This document shows, piece after piece, positions 8,529 to 18,072 of a stretch of DNA of 64,000 nucleotides. The DNA lies in IMG/VR virus record IMGVR_UViG_3300043567_001187, positions 30,486 to 94,485 of that record; one strand, 5' to 3'. This DNA is from a virus. The position numbers were made by a program, and so were the translations under genes. Position 1 is the stretch's first letter. Every line of letters starts with the position of its first letter. Under the pieces are notes generated by a model. That model was given only the letters and a program-made list of their open reading frames with translations. It was not told the DNA's origin and did not search any database.

Positions 8529-9945
8529 CTACTACAAAACCTTCACTATTATTTTTGATATTATGAGCTACTTCTAATTTGGTTTTACCTTCCGTAATCT
8601 TTGCACACCAGCCCTTCATATAACAGTTAATATAGTCATTATCGTCTAATCCTCCACCATGACGACTAATTAATGGTACAAGTTTTCTATTCCCATTATC
8701 TGGACCATCTTCTGCAATTTCTTCATCACTTTTTCTTTTAAAAATACTAAAATTACTACAAAGCCAAATAATTCTATCTGATCCACTAGCAGAATCGGTA
8801 CTTTCTTTTGTAATACCATCCCTGTTTAACTGAATAAAGGCAACTATAGGAACTTTATATCTAACAGCAAAATTATGAAGGCTAGTCATCATAAATCCTA
8901 ATAATTGATATTCTTTTAGATCTTGACTAATACCACTACTATCCATAAGTTTAAGATAGTCATAAAAAATCACACAATCTTTTGCTGTACCGTCATCATT
9001 TAATCCTACCTCTTTAACAAGCCATCTTCTCATAATAGCTAATTGATCTTCAAATGGTTTTCCAGCTATGCTCTTATGATACAATTTCATAGCCTTAAGT
9101 TCTTGAGCTGCTTTTGTGATTTTATTCTTTTTGTCTGGTGAATCTGAGAATTTACCAGTTTCAATATTATTAATCTCAATCTCGGTAAGCATTGCTAAAA
9201 TTCTATGAATATGATCCTCTTTATTCATTTCAGTATCCATATTTAATACTGGAACACCTAGTTTAGCAACATTAATACCCATATTATCGCTTAAAAGAGT
9301 TTTACCCGTTTTGGGCCTGGCTCCTATAACATTAATAGTACCCTTTCTTAATCCTCCACCAATTGCTAGGTCATACGTAGGAAATCCTGTAGGAATACCA
9401 ACCTGATCAACTTTATTAGTCTCTAATGATTCAATATACTCTTCAATAGACGAGCCCATTTTTTCTGGACCACTATCGGTATCATTTAATAAAGAGGTAA
9501 AATTAAAAATGCTATCTTCTGCTATTCCAATAATTGAAGATATGGGTTCATTACCAGTAACTTCTAAAATTTTATCTTGGGTTTCTTCTAGTTGTTTTCT
9601 TAAAAGTCTAGCAATTTCTAGTTTACGAATTTTAGCCGCAAACTTTCTAACATTATCTAGGCTAACAGGAAAATCTATAATAGCCTTTAAATGTTGCGTT
9701 TCTTCTTTTTTAGATAGTATATGAGAAAATCCAAGCTCTTGAGCTACAGAATATATAGATGCTATATCTATAGGGCTTTGATTACTATCACAAAGAGTCT
9801 TTAAACACTTAAAAATAATGTTATTACTATCGATAGTAAAAGAAGTTTCTTGAACTATATCAGCAATATCTAAATAGGCATTTTCACCATATTGAAAAAT
9901 ACCAGCCAATACCGCTCTTTCTGCGGCAGGATCACACAAAATCAT
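8488..9945 (-). CDS. dnaB: DnaB-type replicative DNA helicase
   Basis: N-terminal DnaB-like helical domain (PAAERAVLAGIF) and a RecA-like motor with Walker A ARPKTGKT and Walker B VIFYDYLKLM; PIVAFIQLNRD is the motif 3 region. It unwinds DNA at the fork. Start chosen at ATG 9945 because AGGAG lies 7 bases upstream and it overlaps the preceding stop as TAATG; a longer reading from 9975 adds ten unlike residues. An acidic Asn/Asp repeat (DDNDNDNDQ) is near the C-terminus. Confidence 0.92.
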   Translation of the reverse strand: MILCDPAAERAVLAGIFQYGENAYLDIADIVQETSFTIDSNNIIFKCLKTLCDSNQSPIDIASIYSVAQELGFSHILSKKEETQHLKAIIDFPVSLDNVRKFAAKIRKLEIARLLRKQLEETQDKILEVTGNEPISSIIGIAEDSIFNFTSLLNDTDSGPEKMGSSIEEYIESLETNKVDQVGIPTGFPTYDLAIGGGLRKGTINVIGARPKTGKTLLSDNMGINVAKLGVPVLNMDTEMNKEDHIHRILAMLTEIEINNIETGKFSDSPDKKNKITKAAQELKAMKLYHKSIAGKPFEDQLAIMRRWLVKEVGLNDDGTAKDCVIFYDYLKLMDSSGISQDLKEYQLLGFMMTSLHNFAVRYKVPIVAFIQLNRDGITKESTDSASGSDRIIWLCSNFSIFKRKSDEEIAEDGPDNGNRKLVPLISRHGGGLDDNDYINCYMKGWCAKITEGKTKLEVAHNIKNNSEGFVVDDNDNDNDQIPFE

Positions 9946-10310
9946 TAGCCTGCTCCTGTGGAACACTTGTTGCACTTGTATCTATCTATAGACTCTATGA
10001 GGGACGGTGCAACTTTTTCTGTTTTTCCACAAACTCTACACTTGGCTTTTACAAAGTCAAAAGTTCTATTCCTCACCGATGGTGGTGGTTTTCTGATCTT
10101 TTTGTCAAACTCAACATCCTCTTTGCACATACCAAATTCAGCCATATGCTCAAATTTATTGGTAGTTTTTTTCTTTTTTGTTGCGGTTTTGGGCTGGGTT
10201 TTTCGTGTCTTAGGTTTTACAATCTCTACATTGCCCTGATCATCCTCATCAGTTAAACCCTTTTGTAAAATAGCTATCAAAGCTTTAATATCATCTTTAT
10301 CAAGAGCCAT
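9945..10310 (-). CDS. Zinc-ribbon protein upstream of helicase
   Basis: 121 aa: short helical start, a lysine/threonine-rich basic linker (about 33-52), then a C-terminal zinc ribbon with CRVCG and CNKC. Basic linker plus ribbon suggests nucleic-acid binding. Translationally coupled to the helicase (TAATG). I do not recognise the family; a helicase accessory role is only inferred from position. Confidence 0.6.
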   Translation of the reverse strand: MALDKDDIKALIAILQKGLTDEDDQGNVEIVKPKTRKTQPKTATKKKKTTNKFEHMAEFGMCKEDVEFDKKIRKPPPSVRNRTFDFVKAKCRVCGKTEKVAPSLIESIDRYKCNKCSTGAG

Positions 10311-10788
10311 GTTTCACCTTGCTTTTTTGTACAGATAGTATAATATCAGATAAATTCTTAAGACTATTAGCTAAATAAGATAATCTATCACTTCTTTGTT
10401 TAGCGTATTTTTTAATATTGTTTAATGATTGAGCTTTATCATTATGTTTTATAGCCTGTGTGGATTTCTCTATATATCCATACCCCTTATATGTATTTAT
10501 CTCGTCGGCTATTAAATCCTTTAATGTCTCCTCTGCCCAGTTATATCTAGCTATTTCTCTATTAATAGTTCTTTGAGTATGAAAACTGAATTGTCCTAAT
10601 CTATATGCTATTTGAGCACAATCTTCTGGTCCTAATTTTTCAATAGCATCCCTATTCATAGTAAGATATTCATTTAGTTCAATAGAGGGTAAAGAGTCTT
10701 CTTTATAAGAATTGAATCCTATAGCTTGTTCATATTCATCTAGAATATCATCCCAATATTTGACTTCTTCTTTGGATGTTTTAAGCAT
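10300..10788 (-). CDS. Unknown helical protein, 162 aa
   Basis: Predicted almost all helix, charged, no cysteine motif. Features include GPEDCAQIAYRLGQFSF and a basic NNIKKYAKQRSDRL segment near the end. Overlaps both neighbours by a few bases, between a Vsr-like nuclease and a zinc-ribbon gene. Probably a replication or recombination accessory protein; no function assigned. Confidence 0.55.
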   Translation of the reverse strand: MLKTSKEEVKYWDDILDEYEQAIGFNSYKEDSLPSIELNEYLTMNRDAIEKLGPEDCAQIAYRLGQFSFHTQRTINREIARYNWAEETLKDLIADEINTYKGYGYIEKSTQAIKHNDKAQSLNNIKKYAKQRSDRLSYLANSLKNLSDIILSVQKSKVKHGS

Positions 10789-11188
10789 CTTTTATCCTTT
10801 CATTCCACACTTCGGAATCTTCGTTATACGCCAAAGAAATATATTTAAGACCATTGATCTCGCACCATTCTTGTTTATCATTGTCTCTTTTTTGAGATTT
10901 TTTAAACGCTAGCATATTAGTATGATAAAATGCTACAAACTTAAAATGTTGTTCCCCGTGAACTTCAAAGCAAGTCTTTTTTAATGGTAGATAAAAATCT
11001 AAATATAATGTTTCACTTTTTCGTAGTGGAATAGGTACTTCTTCTAATATTTGCATTGTTGGAAAATTTTGCGTAATCAAAGATCTGGCAGTTAGGTGTA
11101 AAGACGATCTATTATCTACCTTTCCTTTAGCCATATTACCAGTTAGTTGCCAGTTACGAGAGTTTCCATCTAGATCCTTAATCAGCAT
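10781..11188 (-). CDS. Small PD-(D/E)XK endonuclease-like protein
   Basis: 135 aa. The order LYLDFYLPLKKTCFEVHGEQH gives D-(x)n-E-x-H like very-short-patch-repair/DUF559 endonucleases, followed by KRDNDKQEWCEING and a final LKYISLAY strand that complete the fold. It may cut mismatched or branched DNA. Directly after the RecA gene, so a recombination or repair role is plausible. Activity and specificity unproven. Confidence 0.6.
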   Translation of the reverse strand: MLIKDLDGNSRNWQLTGNMAKGKVDNRSSLHLTARSLITQNFPTMQILEEVPIPLRKSETLYLDFYLPLKKTCFEVHGEQHFKFVAFYHTNMLAFKKSQKRDNDKQEWCEINGLKYISLAYNEDSEVWNERIKDA

Positions 11189-12198
11189 TTTATAATGCCC
11201 ATCATGTCTTTAATACTTACTACTAATTGTTCATATACTTCTGGATGTTCGACTAAATATTGTCTTACTTTTTCTGTACCTTGAAATTTTGGTTTATCAT
11301 CAACACAGTTTAAAGTATACCAAGCACCTCCCTTATGAATCAAACCCATATCAGAACCTAAACTAATAGCTTCTGTATATTTATCAATTCCTTGTCCATA
11401 TCTAATATAACTAGTAATATTACCTCCAGGTGGCCCCAGAGCAGAACAAATAACTTGCCATTCTATTTCTTGACCAATTTGAGTATTATCGGCACCTAAA
11501 GTCCATGGCTTAAAAGTTTTTGCTCTTAGTTTGATATCTGTTTGATAAGCTATAGCCTGACCACTCTTCTCTTTAAATTCTGCACCATATCCTGTTGGAT
11601 TACCCATTAAGTGAGTAATACCAATAACTATATTTTTATTAACGGGAATAACGTTGGCTACCTTTCTACAAAATTTAGCTAATAGTTTTGCTCCGTCTGC
11701 TCTTTGCATCTTGTCCATTTCGCTTGTAATCTCTGCTTCTGTACATAGTGCAGAATATGAGTCGATAATCAATACAGAGCCTGGAACTTCATTAATAATT
11801 TTTTCAGCTATTTGTAAATATTCTTCGGCATGTAATATTTTACCCTGTTGACTTCCTATAACATGAAATCTATCCAATAATAATCCTGGTATACCTTCTA
11901 GATCTCGTTTTTTCAATCTACCTTCGATATTTAGATAATACACTTCTCTTGGACTTTTCAGGTTGCCCTTATATTTTTCTTGTTGTGCAGTAGCGGCGAA
12001 ATCTAGACTACTCGTAGTCTTGCCACATTTGGGTTGACCGGTCAACACAACAAAACTTCCTTCTGGTATTCCACCGTTTAAAAGAATATCTAATGATGGA
12101 CTGACTGGTATAACGACACTTTTTCTATCTATTATAGCGTTGCCGGTGACTATAATATCGTCCCCAAAGTTCTTAACTACATCTTCCTTTAAACTCAT
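11182..12198 (-). CDS. recA: RecA/UvsX-type recombinase
   Basis: 338 aa. Walker A GQPKCGKTT (54-62), YYLNIEGRL as the catalytic-Glu strand, Walker B VLIIDSYSAL, and an INKNIVIGITHLMGN-like loop region. It forms filaments on ssDNA and drives strand exchange; in phages it is used for recombination-dependent replication and repair. Overlaps the neighbours on both sides. Confidence 0.9.
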   Translation of the reverse strand: MSLKEDVVKNFGDDIIVTGNAIIDRKSVVIPVSPSLDILLNGGIPEGSFVVLTGQPKCGKTTSSLDFAATAQQEKYKGNLKSPREVYYLNIEGRLKKRDLEGIPGLLLDRFHVIGSQQGKILHAEEYLQIAEKIINEVPGSVLIIDSYSALCTEAEITSEMDKMQRADGAKLLAKFCRKVANVIPVNKNIVIGITHLMGNPTGYGAEFKEKSGQAIAYQTDIKLRAKTFKPWTLGADNTQIGQEIEWQVICSALGPPGGNITSYIRYGQGIDKYTEAISLGSDMGLIHKGGAWYTLNCVDDKPKFQGTEKVRQYLVEHPEVYEQLVVSIKDMMGIIKC

Positions 12199-12608
12199 TC
12201 TAGGTCCTTTAATTTAGAAATAATACTTGTAGATTTTTTATTAGCTTCACCAAATACTATATTTTGTTTTCTATCTACTTTTAGAGATAGTGTTGTATTT
12301 TCTGATGCTAGCCTGTTTTGTTCTTCTTCTATGATAGATATAAGGTGTGGTGCTCGCAGAGAATATATTTTTGCTGATTTAGGATTAGACAATGCCCTAA
12401 CAATAGCTTGGTCGCCATATTTTTTGAGCAGCTTATTGGCCGAACCTATTTGATTTCTATAGTATTTTTGCCACTGAGGACTTGACCAAAACTTATAGTG
12501 TAAGTCCTTATTTTCCTTTTTTGCCATTTTTTCACATATTAGTTCTGTGATATATTGAGCTGGCGAAACGCTCTTACCATTAGAATACTTCGATAAGTAT
12601 TTTTGCAT
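12195..12608 (-). CDS. Unknown phage protein, 137 aa
   Basis: Contains WSSPQWQKYYRNQI, LLKKYG, ALSNPKSAKIYSLRAPHLI, then a charged end. Tryptophan/tyrosine-rich helices suggest a compact helical protein, possibly DNA-binding. Coupled to the RecA gene. Family not recognised by name. Confidence 0.6.
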   Translation of the reverse strand: MQKYLSKYSNGKSVSPAQYITELICEKMAKKENKDLHYKFWSSPQWQKYYRNQIGSANKLLKKYGDQAIVRALSNPKSAKIYSLRAPHLISIIEEEQNRLASENTTLSLKVDRKQNIVFGEANKKSTSIISKLKDLE

Positions 12609-12910
12609 TATTTGTTAGGTCGAAAAATATAAGTATTAGTATTTTTAGTTGAAGGTCCTATGTTTTTAATAAACTCATCACTAACTTGTGATGCTGCTTC
12701 TGTCATTATACTCACACTATTACTTTTCTTAGATGATGTTTGTCTGATCATCAACTCTTTAGTCTTATCAGTTTTTGCTGGTTTAGTTTTTTCTTCTGTC
12801 TGATATGACTTTACTATTGAGATAGAGACTTTTAATTCTTTAGCTATTTCCTCTGGTGATTTCTTTTGAGACAATAAGTATTTGATAGCATATTCTTTAG
12901 TTTTATTCAT
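12608..12910 (-). CDS. Small helix-turn-helix protein
   Basis: The start ATG at 12910 (MNKTKEYAIKYLL) is supported by GGGAG 8 bases upstream and a TAATG overlap; a longer reading from 12943 is unlikely. SPEEIAKELKVSISIVKSY is a helix-turn-helix, followed by a lysine-rich linker. Likely DNA-binding; possible regulator or terminase-small-subunit-like, not resolvable here. Confidence 0.6.
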   Translation of the reverse strand: MNKTKEYAIKYLLSQKKSPEEIAKELKVSISIVKSYQTEEKTKPAKTDKTKELMIRQTSSKKSNSVSIMTEAASQVSDEFIKNIGPSTKNTNTYIFRPNK

Positions 12911-13290
12911 TAGGACATCTCCCTTTCGGCATTGTTTAACCATGCTGTATTTTTAGTTGATAAAAAGTTTACATATAAATCAAAGATTTTTTGATTTACC
13001 TCTTTGAATTCAAATTGTTTTCTGCCTATCTTAGCCAAAAACTTTTTGCTTTGGCCTTCGCTATATAGACCGATGGGATTATAAACCTTGCCATAAGTAC
13101 CAACCTTAATATAAAACCTGGTAGGTTTATTGTCTACACTAACAGCTTTTGCTAACGCGTCTTCTTCATTGTCTATTCTGGGTTTCTTCAGACTATCTAG
13201 GTAGTCTTGTTGACCTAAGATAGTATAGCATTCAACAACTCTTGGTGATTGTTTTGTGTGATTTTGTATAAAGTCATTTATGTCGGCCAT
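12910..13290 (-). CDS. Unknown protein, 126 aa
   Basis: Contains TRFYIKVGTYGKVYNPIGLYSEGQSKKFLAKIG, which looks like a beta-rich core, then a helix. Overlaps the zinc-ribbon gene upstream by 13 bases. No recognised domain. Confidence 0.55.
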   Translation of the reverse strand: MADINDFIQNHTKQSPRVVECYTILGQQDYLDSLKKPRIDNEEDALAKAVSVDNKPTRFYIKVGTYGKVYNPIGLYSEGQSKKFLAKIGRKQFEFKEVNQKIFDLYVNFLSTKNTAWLNNAEREMS

Positions 13291-13628
13291 ACGGTTTTAT
13301 TGCCTTTCTTTATTCTTGTCATGCCGCTTGGTAGAGGCTTATCTTCAATCTTATTTTCTTTATAATCGTTATGTTTTTTATATAGAGAATCTTTTTCATC
13401 TTGACTCATTCTGTCACGGTTCCTATTTGCTAAATCCCCTATAGTTTTTAGTTCACTATCGGTTTTTTTCACAGAACAGTTTTGTGTTGATACATCCTTC
13501 ATATAATTACGATGTGTTTTTTTGTTATTACAATGAACACACTGTGGAGATTCTATATAATTTCTAATAGAAAAGAATAACTCAAAATCTTGAGAACATT
13601 TACTACAAGTATAAGAATATGTAGGCAT
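13278..13628 (-). CDS. FmdB-like zinc-ribbon protein
   Basis: 116 aa. N-terminus MPTYSYTCSKCSQDFELF .. PQCVHCNN is the FmdB/CxxC_CXXC_SSSS regulatory zinc ribbon. The remainder is charged (RNRDRMSQDEKDSLY). Small ribbons of this kind are common in phages; the role is unknown. Confidence 0.7.
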   Translation of the reverse strand: MPTYSYTCSKCSQDFELFFSIRNYIESPQCVHCNNKKTHRNYMKDVSTQNCSVKKTDSELKTIGDLANRNRDRMSQDEKDSLYKKHNDYKENKIEDKPLPSGMTRIKKGNKTVWPT

Positions 13629-13630
13629 AA

Positions 13631-14218
13631 CTAATTAAAATAAATATCTGATATGTATAATGACCACTCTGGTGGTATGTTCTCTTTTATCTTAGATAGG
13701 TGGTGGGCTATAGGCAAGTATTTGGTATTTTTCTGTGGCATTATAGGAATATTTTTGAGCGGCATATTAGCCTGTTTTGGAGTTCTATTTCCCTTTTTTC
13801 TATTGCAATCTATACAAGCTGTTACTATATTGGTCCAACACGTTGGAGAACCCACAATACAAGACCAGGATGATTTTGGGATCACATGATCATATGTTAA
13901 TTCGCTAAGGTTAGGATTATTGCCACAATATTGACAAGTATATTCATCTCTAATATAAATATTCTTCCTAGAAAACTTAACATACTGAGTAGCAATTCTC
14001 AAATAATGATGAGTTTTTACTACCGCAGGGATGGGGTATTTTTTATAGTTAGCCCCCAAAATATAGTCATCTTTATAAAAGTCTATGATTTGTATACTAA
14101 GATTATGATTAGTCTCATATTTCATAGACCATACTAATGCTCTTTGCCAACTGATAATAGTCAGTGGAGAATAATCTGCATTAAGCACTAAGCATTTGCT
14201 ATGTTGCTTTTGTTCCAT
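13631..14218 (-). CDS. HNH endonuclease
   Basis: 195 aa. CLVLNADYSPLTIISWQRAL is the N-terminal domain common in HNH proteins of this type. The HNH core follows: YTCQYCG, LTYDHVIPKSSW, NIVTACIDCNRKKGN, with two CxxC zinc pairs and the His-Asn-type metal site. Could be a homing or DNA-processing nuclease. It is part of the operon (20-base overlap with phoH), so not an obvious insertion. Confidence 0.85.
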   Translation of the reverse strand: MEQKQHSKCLVLNADYSPLTIISWQRALVWSMKYETNHNLSIQIIDFYKDDYILGANYKKYPIPAVVKTHHYLRIATQYVKFSRKNIYIRDEYTCQYCGNNPNLSELTYDHVIPKSSWSCIVGSPTCWTNIVTACIDCNRKKGNRTPKQANMPLKNIPIMPQKNTKYLPIAHHLSKIKENIPPEWSLYISDIYFN

Positions 14219-14942
14219 CGTTATTTTCGTATTTATCTATTTGTTTCAAAAGATCTGCTATAATAGGATTACGTAAAATATCAGATGAATTTAAATATGA
14301 AATACCAACACCAACAATGTCGGTTAATATATTGATCATAGTGAAAAATCCACCCTGTAAATGTCTATTCAAATCTGATTGACTAACATCCCCAGTTAAT
14401 ACCATTTTACTTTTGAGACCTAATCTTGTCAATAACATCTTCAGTTGATCATATGAAGCATTTTGACACTCATCTGCTACAATAAAACTATCATGAAAAT
14501 TACGACCTCTCATTAGTCCAAGAGGAACAATTTCTATTTTATTATTAGTCTTTAAGGAATTATATTGTGCTGGACTGATAAAATAATTGATTTCATCCAG
14601 TATAGGTAGAAGATATGGGTGAAGTTTTTCTTCTGCGGTTCCTGGCAAATAACCTATCTTTTCACCACTTTCTACTACTGGTCTAGTTATGATAATTTTT
14701 TTTACTTTATTATCTAATAGATAAGATAAAGCCATACCTATAGCAATGTGCGTCTTCCCGGATCCTGCTACACCTTGGCAAAAAGTAATATGGTTTTCAG
14801 CTATGTTTCTAATATAGTCGTGTTGATTGGGTGTTCTTGGTTTTAATTCATTTCTATAGGTTTTATCAGCACCATTAATATTAGCATCTTTTGTTAAGTC
14901 GATAGTTTTCTTATTTTTTGTGTTTTTAGTTTTTTTTCTCAA
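14199..14942 (-). CDS. phoH: PhoH-like ATPase
   Basis: 247 aa. PRTPNQHDYI then Walker A GVAGSGKTH (57-65), PVVESGEKIGYLPGT and FIVADECQNA (Walker B), as in PhoH proteins, which are common phage auxiliary genes of unsettled function (RNA helicase/ATPase-like). The start is TTG at 14942, supported by AAGGG 6 bases upstream; no ATG occurs before the conserved core. The N-terminus is lysine-rich. Confidence 0.88.
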   Translation of the reverse strand: MRKKTKNTKNKKTIDLTKDANINGADKTYRNELKPRTPNQHDYIRNIAENHITFCQGVAGSGKTHIAIGMALSYLLDNKVKKIIITRPVVESGEKIGYLPGTAEEKLHPYLLPILDEINYFISPAQYNSLKTNNKIEIVPLGLMRGRNFHDSFIVADECQNASYDQLKMLLTRLGLKSKMVLTGDVSQSDLNRHLQGGFFTMINILTDIVGVGISYLNSSDILRNPIIADLLKQIDKYENNDGTKAT

Positions 14943-14966
14943 TTGTTGCCCTTTTATTATAGAGTG

Positions 14967-17159
14967 TTAAATTAGACATGCACCGCCAGCGCAACTAATT
15001 TCCTCTATACCGGTCGTATTATCCTCTGTCTCAGACAGTTGCGTATAATCAACCTTCTTAAAACTATTAAATAAATCACAATAGATTTTCCAATTATAAA
15101 CATCTTTCATACAGTAAGTTAACCTCTTGATGTCTCCATCAAAGTATTTTCCTGCAAAGTTTTTCATTTTGGTGATAAATAATAATTTTTCTTTAGAGTC
15201 GCTTTCTTTGGCTTGATTCATATTAACATAATCACAAGCTGACCATAAATTATTAGAAAAAGCATTAAGACCTAATTCTATTAAACCAGAGCACCATAAA
15301 GCAGCATCTCCATATTCTTTAACAATTTCTCTGCTAGTATATACTGTGGTAAAGGGAGCTTGGGGATAGTCTTTATCTCCGCTTTGTGGAATAAGGCTAA
15401 TACCAGCAAAATATTTTCTATGATTATAGATATATTTAGTAACATCATCCCATTCATCTGGTTTAACGGTAACTGTGTTGCTAACATTATGACTAAGATA
15501 ATCCTGGGTACATAGTTTTTTGTTTTTACCAGAATAAACCCAATTTTTTTGTGTTTCTTTTACTATACTCAACATCTCTACTGCTGGTAATTGATTTTTT
15601 AATTTAGCTCCGTCTGGAACTTCAATTGGAAATTTAATAACTTCATCAGTATCATTGGCAGACCATGAAGATTTTTCACAGGCTTGTGGGTTATAGTTCT
15701 TAAAGTGCTGGAATGGTGCTTCTAAAACATTGGCCTGTACATGGCGTATATATCTTTTAGCGTGATGTGGATGGATACCAGACGAAGTTCCTAGCATAGA
15801 ACTAGAAGTGCCTTCCGGTTTTAAGCAAGTGACTCTGGCTGCTTGGTTAATATCTAACAATTCTGCAATAGCTTTATTGGTATCTACCGCTATTTTAGCG
15901 CCATTCTTTAGTACCTTTTCTGTAAGCACAAGTTCATGCTTTTCCATAATACCAGTTAATGATACTCCTAATAAAGCTTCTCTTTTGAATATTCTGCAAC
16001 TAATTTCTCCTAGATAGTCCAGTTTTGTAAAGCCTGCTTGTAGAGTGCCAATAATTGCTGCTGCTTTGCATCGATCATAAAAATCATCTTCATCTTCTAT
16101 GGATGAACAATTGATTGTAGATAGATTACATCCTTGCCAGCCACTTTCATTTGTTTCGGCATCAACAGGCCACATACCTACTTCTACGCATGGATTAAAA
16201 GTCATCTCTGTAGAATCACTCCAAATAAATCCTGGTTCACCAAACTCTTTAACGCTCTGCATTAATGTTTCAAATTCTTCTAATGTTGTAGATTCTTTGA
16301 GTAAAAGAGCAGAATTATTGCTTCTTGCTCTTTGTGGATTATCAATAAACCAGTTACCAGTTTTTGCTTTAGCCATTTCTTCGTCGTCGTGACTAAAGAG
16401 TGCTAAACTAGCAGAGCGTCTGACCCCACCACTTAATACAGCATCACTACTGTGCATAATAATATCATAAGCATCAATAGGTCTTAGTTTCTTTTGTTCA
16501 TTAGCTAAACATCTATCTAACAAGGTGCGAATTTTTTCTAGACCATTAGCCAACGGTTCAAATCCTGGAGCTTTACCAACACCAGAACTTAATATAGAAC
16601 CTTTTGGTCTAATATTAGAGTAGTCAAATACAACATAAGTATTTTTATACATCTCAAATTCTGGAATAGGATCACTAAAGTAGCTGCTAAGTAGTACTCC
16701 TAAAGCATCAGCCCATCCTTCTATACTATCTTCTATAGTATACTTAAGACCTTCACCTTCTGGTGGATTATGTTCTAGTTTTGGTAATTTAGCCACATGA
16801 TGTTTTTGTACGCTAAATCCTGTACCGCTACCACATAATAGTAACCAAAAACACTCTTGAAAAAATCTTAATCTATCACAGTATGAGCTTGTGCAGTTAT
16901 ATATTTTAGCGTGACGTTTTAGAATGGGTTCTCCCCCAAACTGAAGTGCTCTTTGACTACCAAGAACCTTTTTCTTATACATCATATCGTAAGCCCAATT
17001 AATCTGCTCACCAATATTTTTATCTGCATACATAGTATGCATCATGTTTTTTACTCTTTCTACAGCCTCTTTCCAAGTTTCTCTGCGATTCTTGTCTTCT
17101 AACCACCTAGCGTACTTACTAACAAATGTATAATTTTGAAGTTCTTGAAGCGCAGACAT
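14967..17159 (-). CDS. nrdJ: Adenosylcobalamin-dependent (class II) ribonucleotide reductase
   Basis: 730 aa from ATG 17159 (AGGAGA 5 bases upstream; a reading from 17207 adds an unrelated hydrophobic stretch). Resembles the monomeric B12-dependent reductase: YNCTSSY with redox C89, GSGTGFSVQ, SGGVRRSA, NPCVEVG with the thiyl-radical Cys and Glu, GCNLST, LKPEGTSSSML, and C-terminal CAGGAC redox pair. It reduces ribonucleotides to deoxyribonucleotides. No R2 subunit is seen nearby, as expected for class II. The host or its environment must supply cobalamin. Confidence 0.92.
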   Translation of the reverse strand: MSALQELQNYTFVSKYARWLEDKNRRETWKEAVERVKNMMHTMYADKNIGEQINWAYDMMYKKKVLGSQRALQFGGEPILKRHAKIYNCTSSYCDRLRFFQECFWLLLCGSGTGFSVQKHHVAKLPKLEHNPPEGEGLKYTIEDSIEGWADALGVLLSSYFSDPIPEFEMYKNTYVVFDYSNIRPKGSILSSGVGKAPGFEPLANGLEKIRTLLDRCLANEQKKLRPIDAYDIIMHSSDAVLSGGVRRSASLALFSHDDEEMAKAKTGNWFIDNPQRARSNNSALLLKESTTLEEFETLMQSVKEFGEPGFIWSDSTEMTFNPCVEVGMWPVDAETNESGWQGCNLSTINCSSIEDEDDFYDRCKAAAIIGTLQAGFTKLDYLGEISCRIFKREALLGVSLTGIMEKHELVLTEKVLKNGAKIAVDTNKAIAELLDINQAARVTCLKPEGTSSSMLGTSSGIHPHHAKRYIRHVQANVLEAPFQHFKNYNPQACEKSSWSANDTDEVIKFPIEVPDGAKLKNQLPAVEMLSIVKETQKNWVYSGKNKKLCTQDYLSHNVSNTVTVKPDEWDDVTKYIYNHRKYFAGISLIPQSGDKDYPQAPFTTVYTSREIVKEYGDAALWCSGLIELGLNAFSNNLWSACDYVNMNQAKESDSKEKLLFITKMKNFAGKYFDGDIKRLTYCMKDVYNWKIYCDLFNSFKKVDYTQLSETEDNTTGIEEISCAGGACLI

Positions 17160-17160
17160 A

Positions 17161-17310
17161 CTATCTCCTATCAGCAGTAATAAGTGTAAAAAATCCGAAA
17201 ATAACAATAGATTGAAAAGATAATTCGATCATTTCAATATTATGTATTGCCTTATAGTAAACATAAGCATATATACTAAGATAAAATATTATATTATTAA
17301 TTTTAGACAT
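17161..17310 (-). CDS. Small membrane protein, 49 aa
   Basis: ATG at 17310, three bases after the dCMP deaminase stop; TAG at 17161-17163, just before the RNR start. Two hydrophobic stretches (IIFYLSIYAYVYY and SIVIFGFFTLIT) suggest two membrane segments. There is no clear Shine-Dalgarno, so it would rely on coupling. Fills the only gap in the operon, which supports it. Confidence 0.5.
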   Translation of the reverse strand: MSKINNIIFYLSIYAYVYYKAIHNIEMIELSFQSIVIFGFFTLITADRR

Positions 17311-17313
17311 AAT

Positions 17314-17787
17314 CTATAATACACCGCTTAAATGTTTCAGCCAAGAAAGATCTGGATCGATATTGATAATATTGATACCGCTCATTTGTACAAAAAGATC
17401 AAATCTTTTTTTAGCATCGTCATCAAAAAGATGAGTTCCATGGCTTTTCATCATGATAACAGTAGAGACTCCTTCTTGCCACAGAGCCATTAAACAATCA
17501 TTACAGCATTGACCCGTTACATATGCTGTGGCGTTATCTGGCCTTACTACACAATTAGATAAAGCGTTTCTTTCTGCATGAATCATCCAGTTATACTTTT
17601 CTGGTCTAGTATTAGGCAGAATAGAGTCATTTAGTCCGCGAGCAAATCCATTATATCCTACACCCAGAATACGATTATGGTTATCAGCAATAACACAACC
17701 GTGTTGAGTTTGAATATCGTGGCTGCGTTGAGAAACAACAACAGCAAGTCCTAAAAAATAATCTATCCAGTTTGGTCTATTGTTCAT
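17314..17787 (-). CDS. dCMP deaminase
   Basis: 157 aa ComEB/dCMP deaminase family. Zinc ligands: HAERN with catalytic Glu, and QCCNDC in place of the usual PCxxC. GYNGFARGLND is the conserved substrate loop. Converts dCMP to dUMP for dTTP synthesis; fits the adjoining RNR and dNMP kinase. Confidence 0.88.
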   Translation of the reverse strand: MNNRPNWIDYFLGLAVVVSQRSHDIQTQHGCVIADNHNRILGVGYNGFARGLNDSILPNTRPEKYNWMIHAERNALSNCVVRPDNATAYVTGQCCNDCLMALWQEGVSTVIMMKSHGTHLFDDDAKKRFDLFVQMSGINIINIDPDLSWLKHLSGVL

Positions 17788-17826
17788 AGAACTATGATAG
17801 ACTATGTTTTGTTGGTAGCAAGGTAT

Positions 17827-18072
17827 TTATTTTGCAAGCTTATTGTATAGAACTAGTGCTAAAATAGCCCCTACTACGCCTACTACAACCCCTGCCGGTG
17901 ATACTGCGCTATATTGACCGAGCATATACATAATTGCGCCGCCCATATATGAACCAGCAACACCTAGAGCCACAGTTTTAATGAAACCGAAGTTTTCTTC
18001 ACCAGGAACAATAGTTTTAGCGATTGATCCAACAAATAGACCATAAACACACCACACTAAAATATTAAACAT
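17827..18072 (-). CDS. GlsB/YeaQ/YmgE-family membrane protein
   Basis: 81 aa with three glycine-rich membrane helices; GLFVGSIAKTIVPG, GFIKTVALGVAGSYMGG and VVGVVGAILALVLYNK are the family pattern ('transglycosylase-associated' proteins, function unproven). First gene of a membrane-protein cassette running to 21341; could be holin-like or alter the envelope. Confidence 0.8.
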   Translation of the reverse strand: MFNILVWCVYGLFVGSIAKTIVPGEENFGFIKTVALGVAGSYMGGAIMYMLGQYSAVSPAGVVVGVVGAILALVLYNKLAK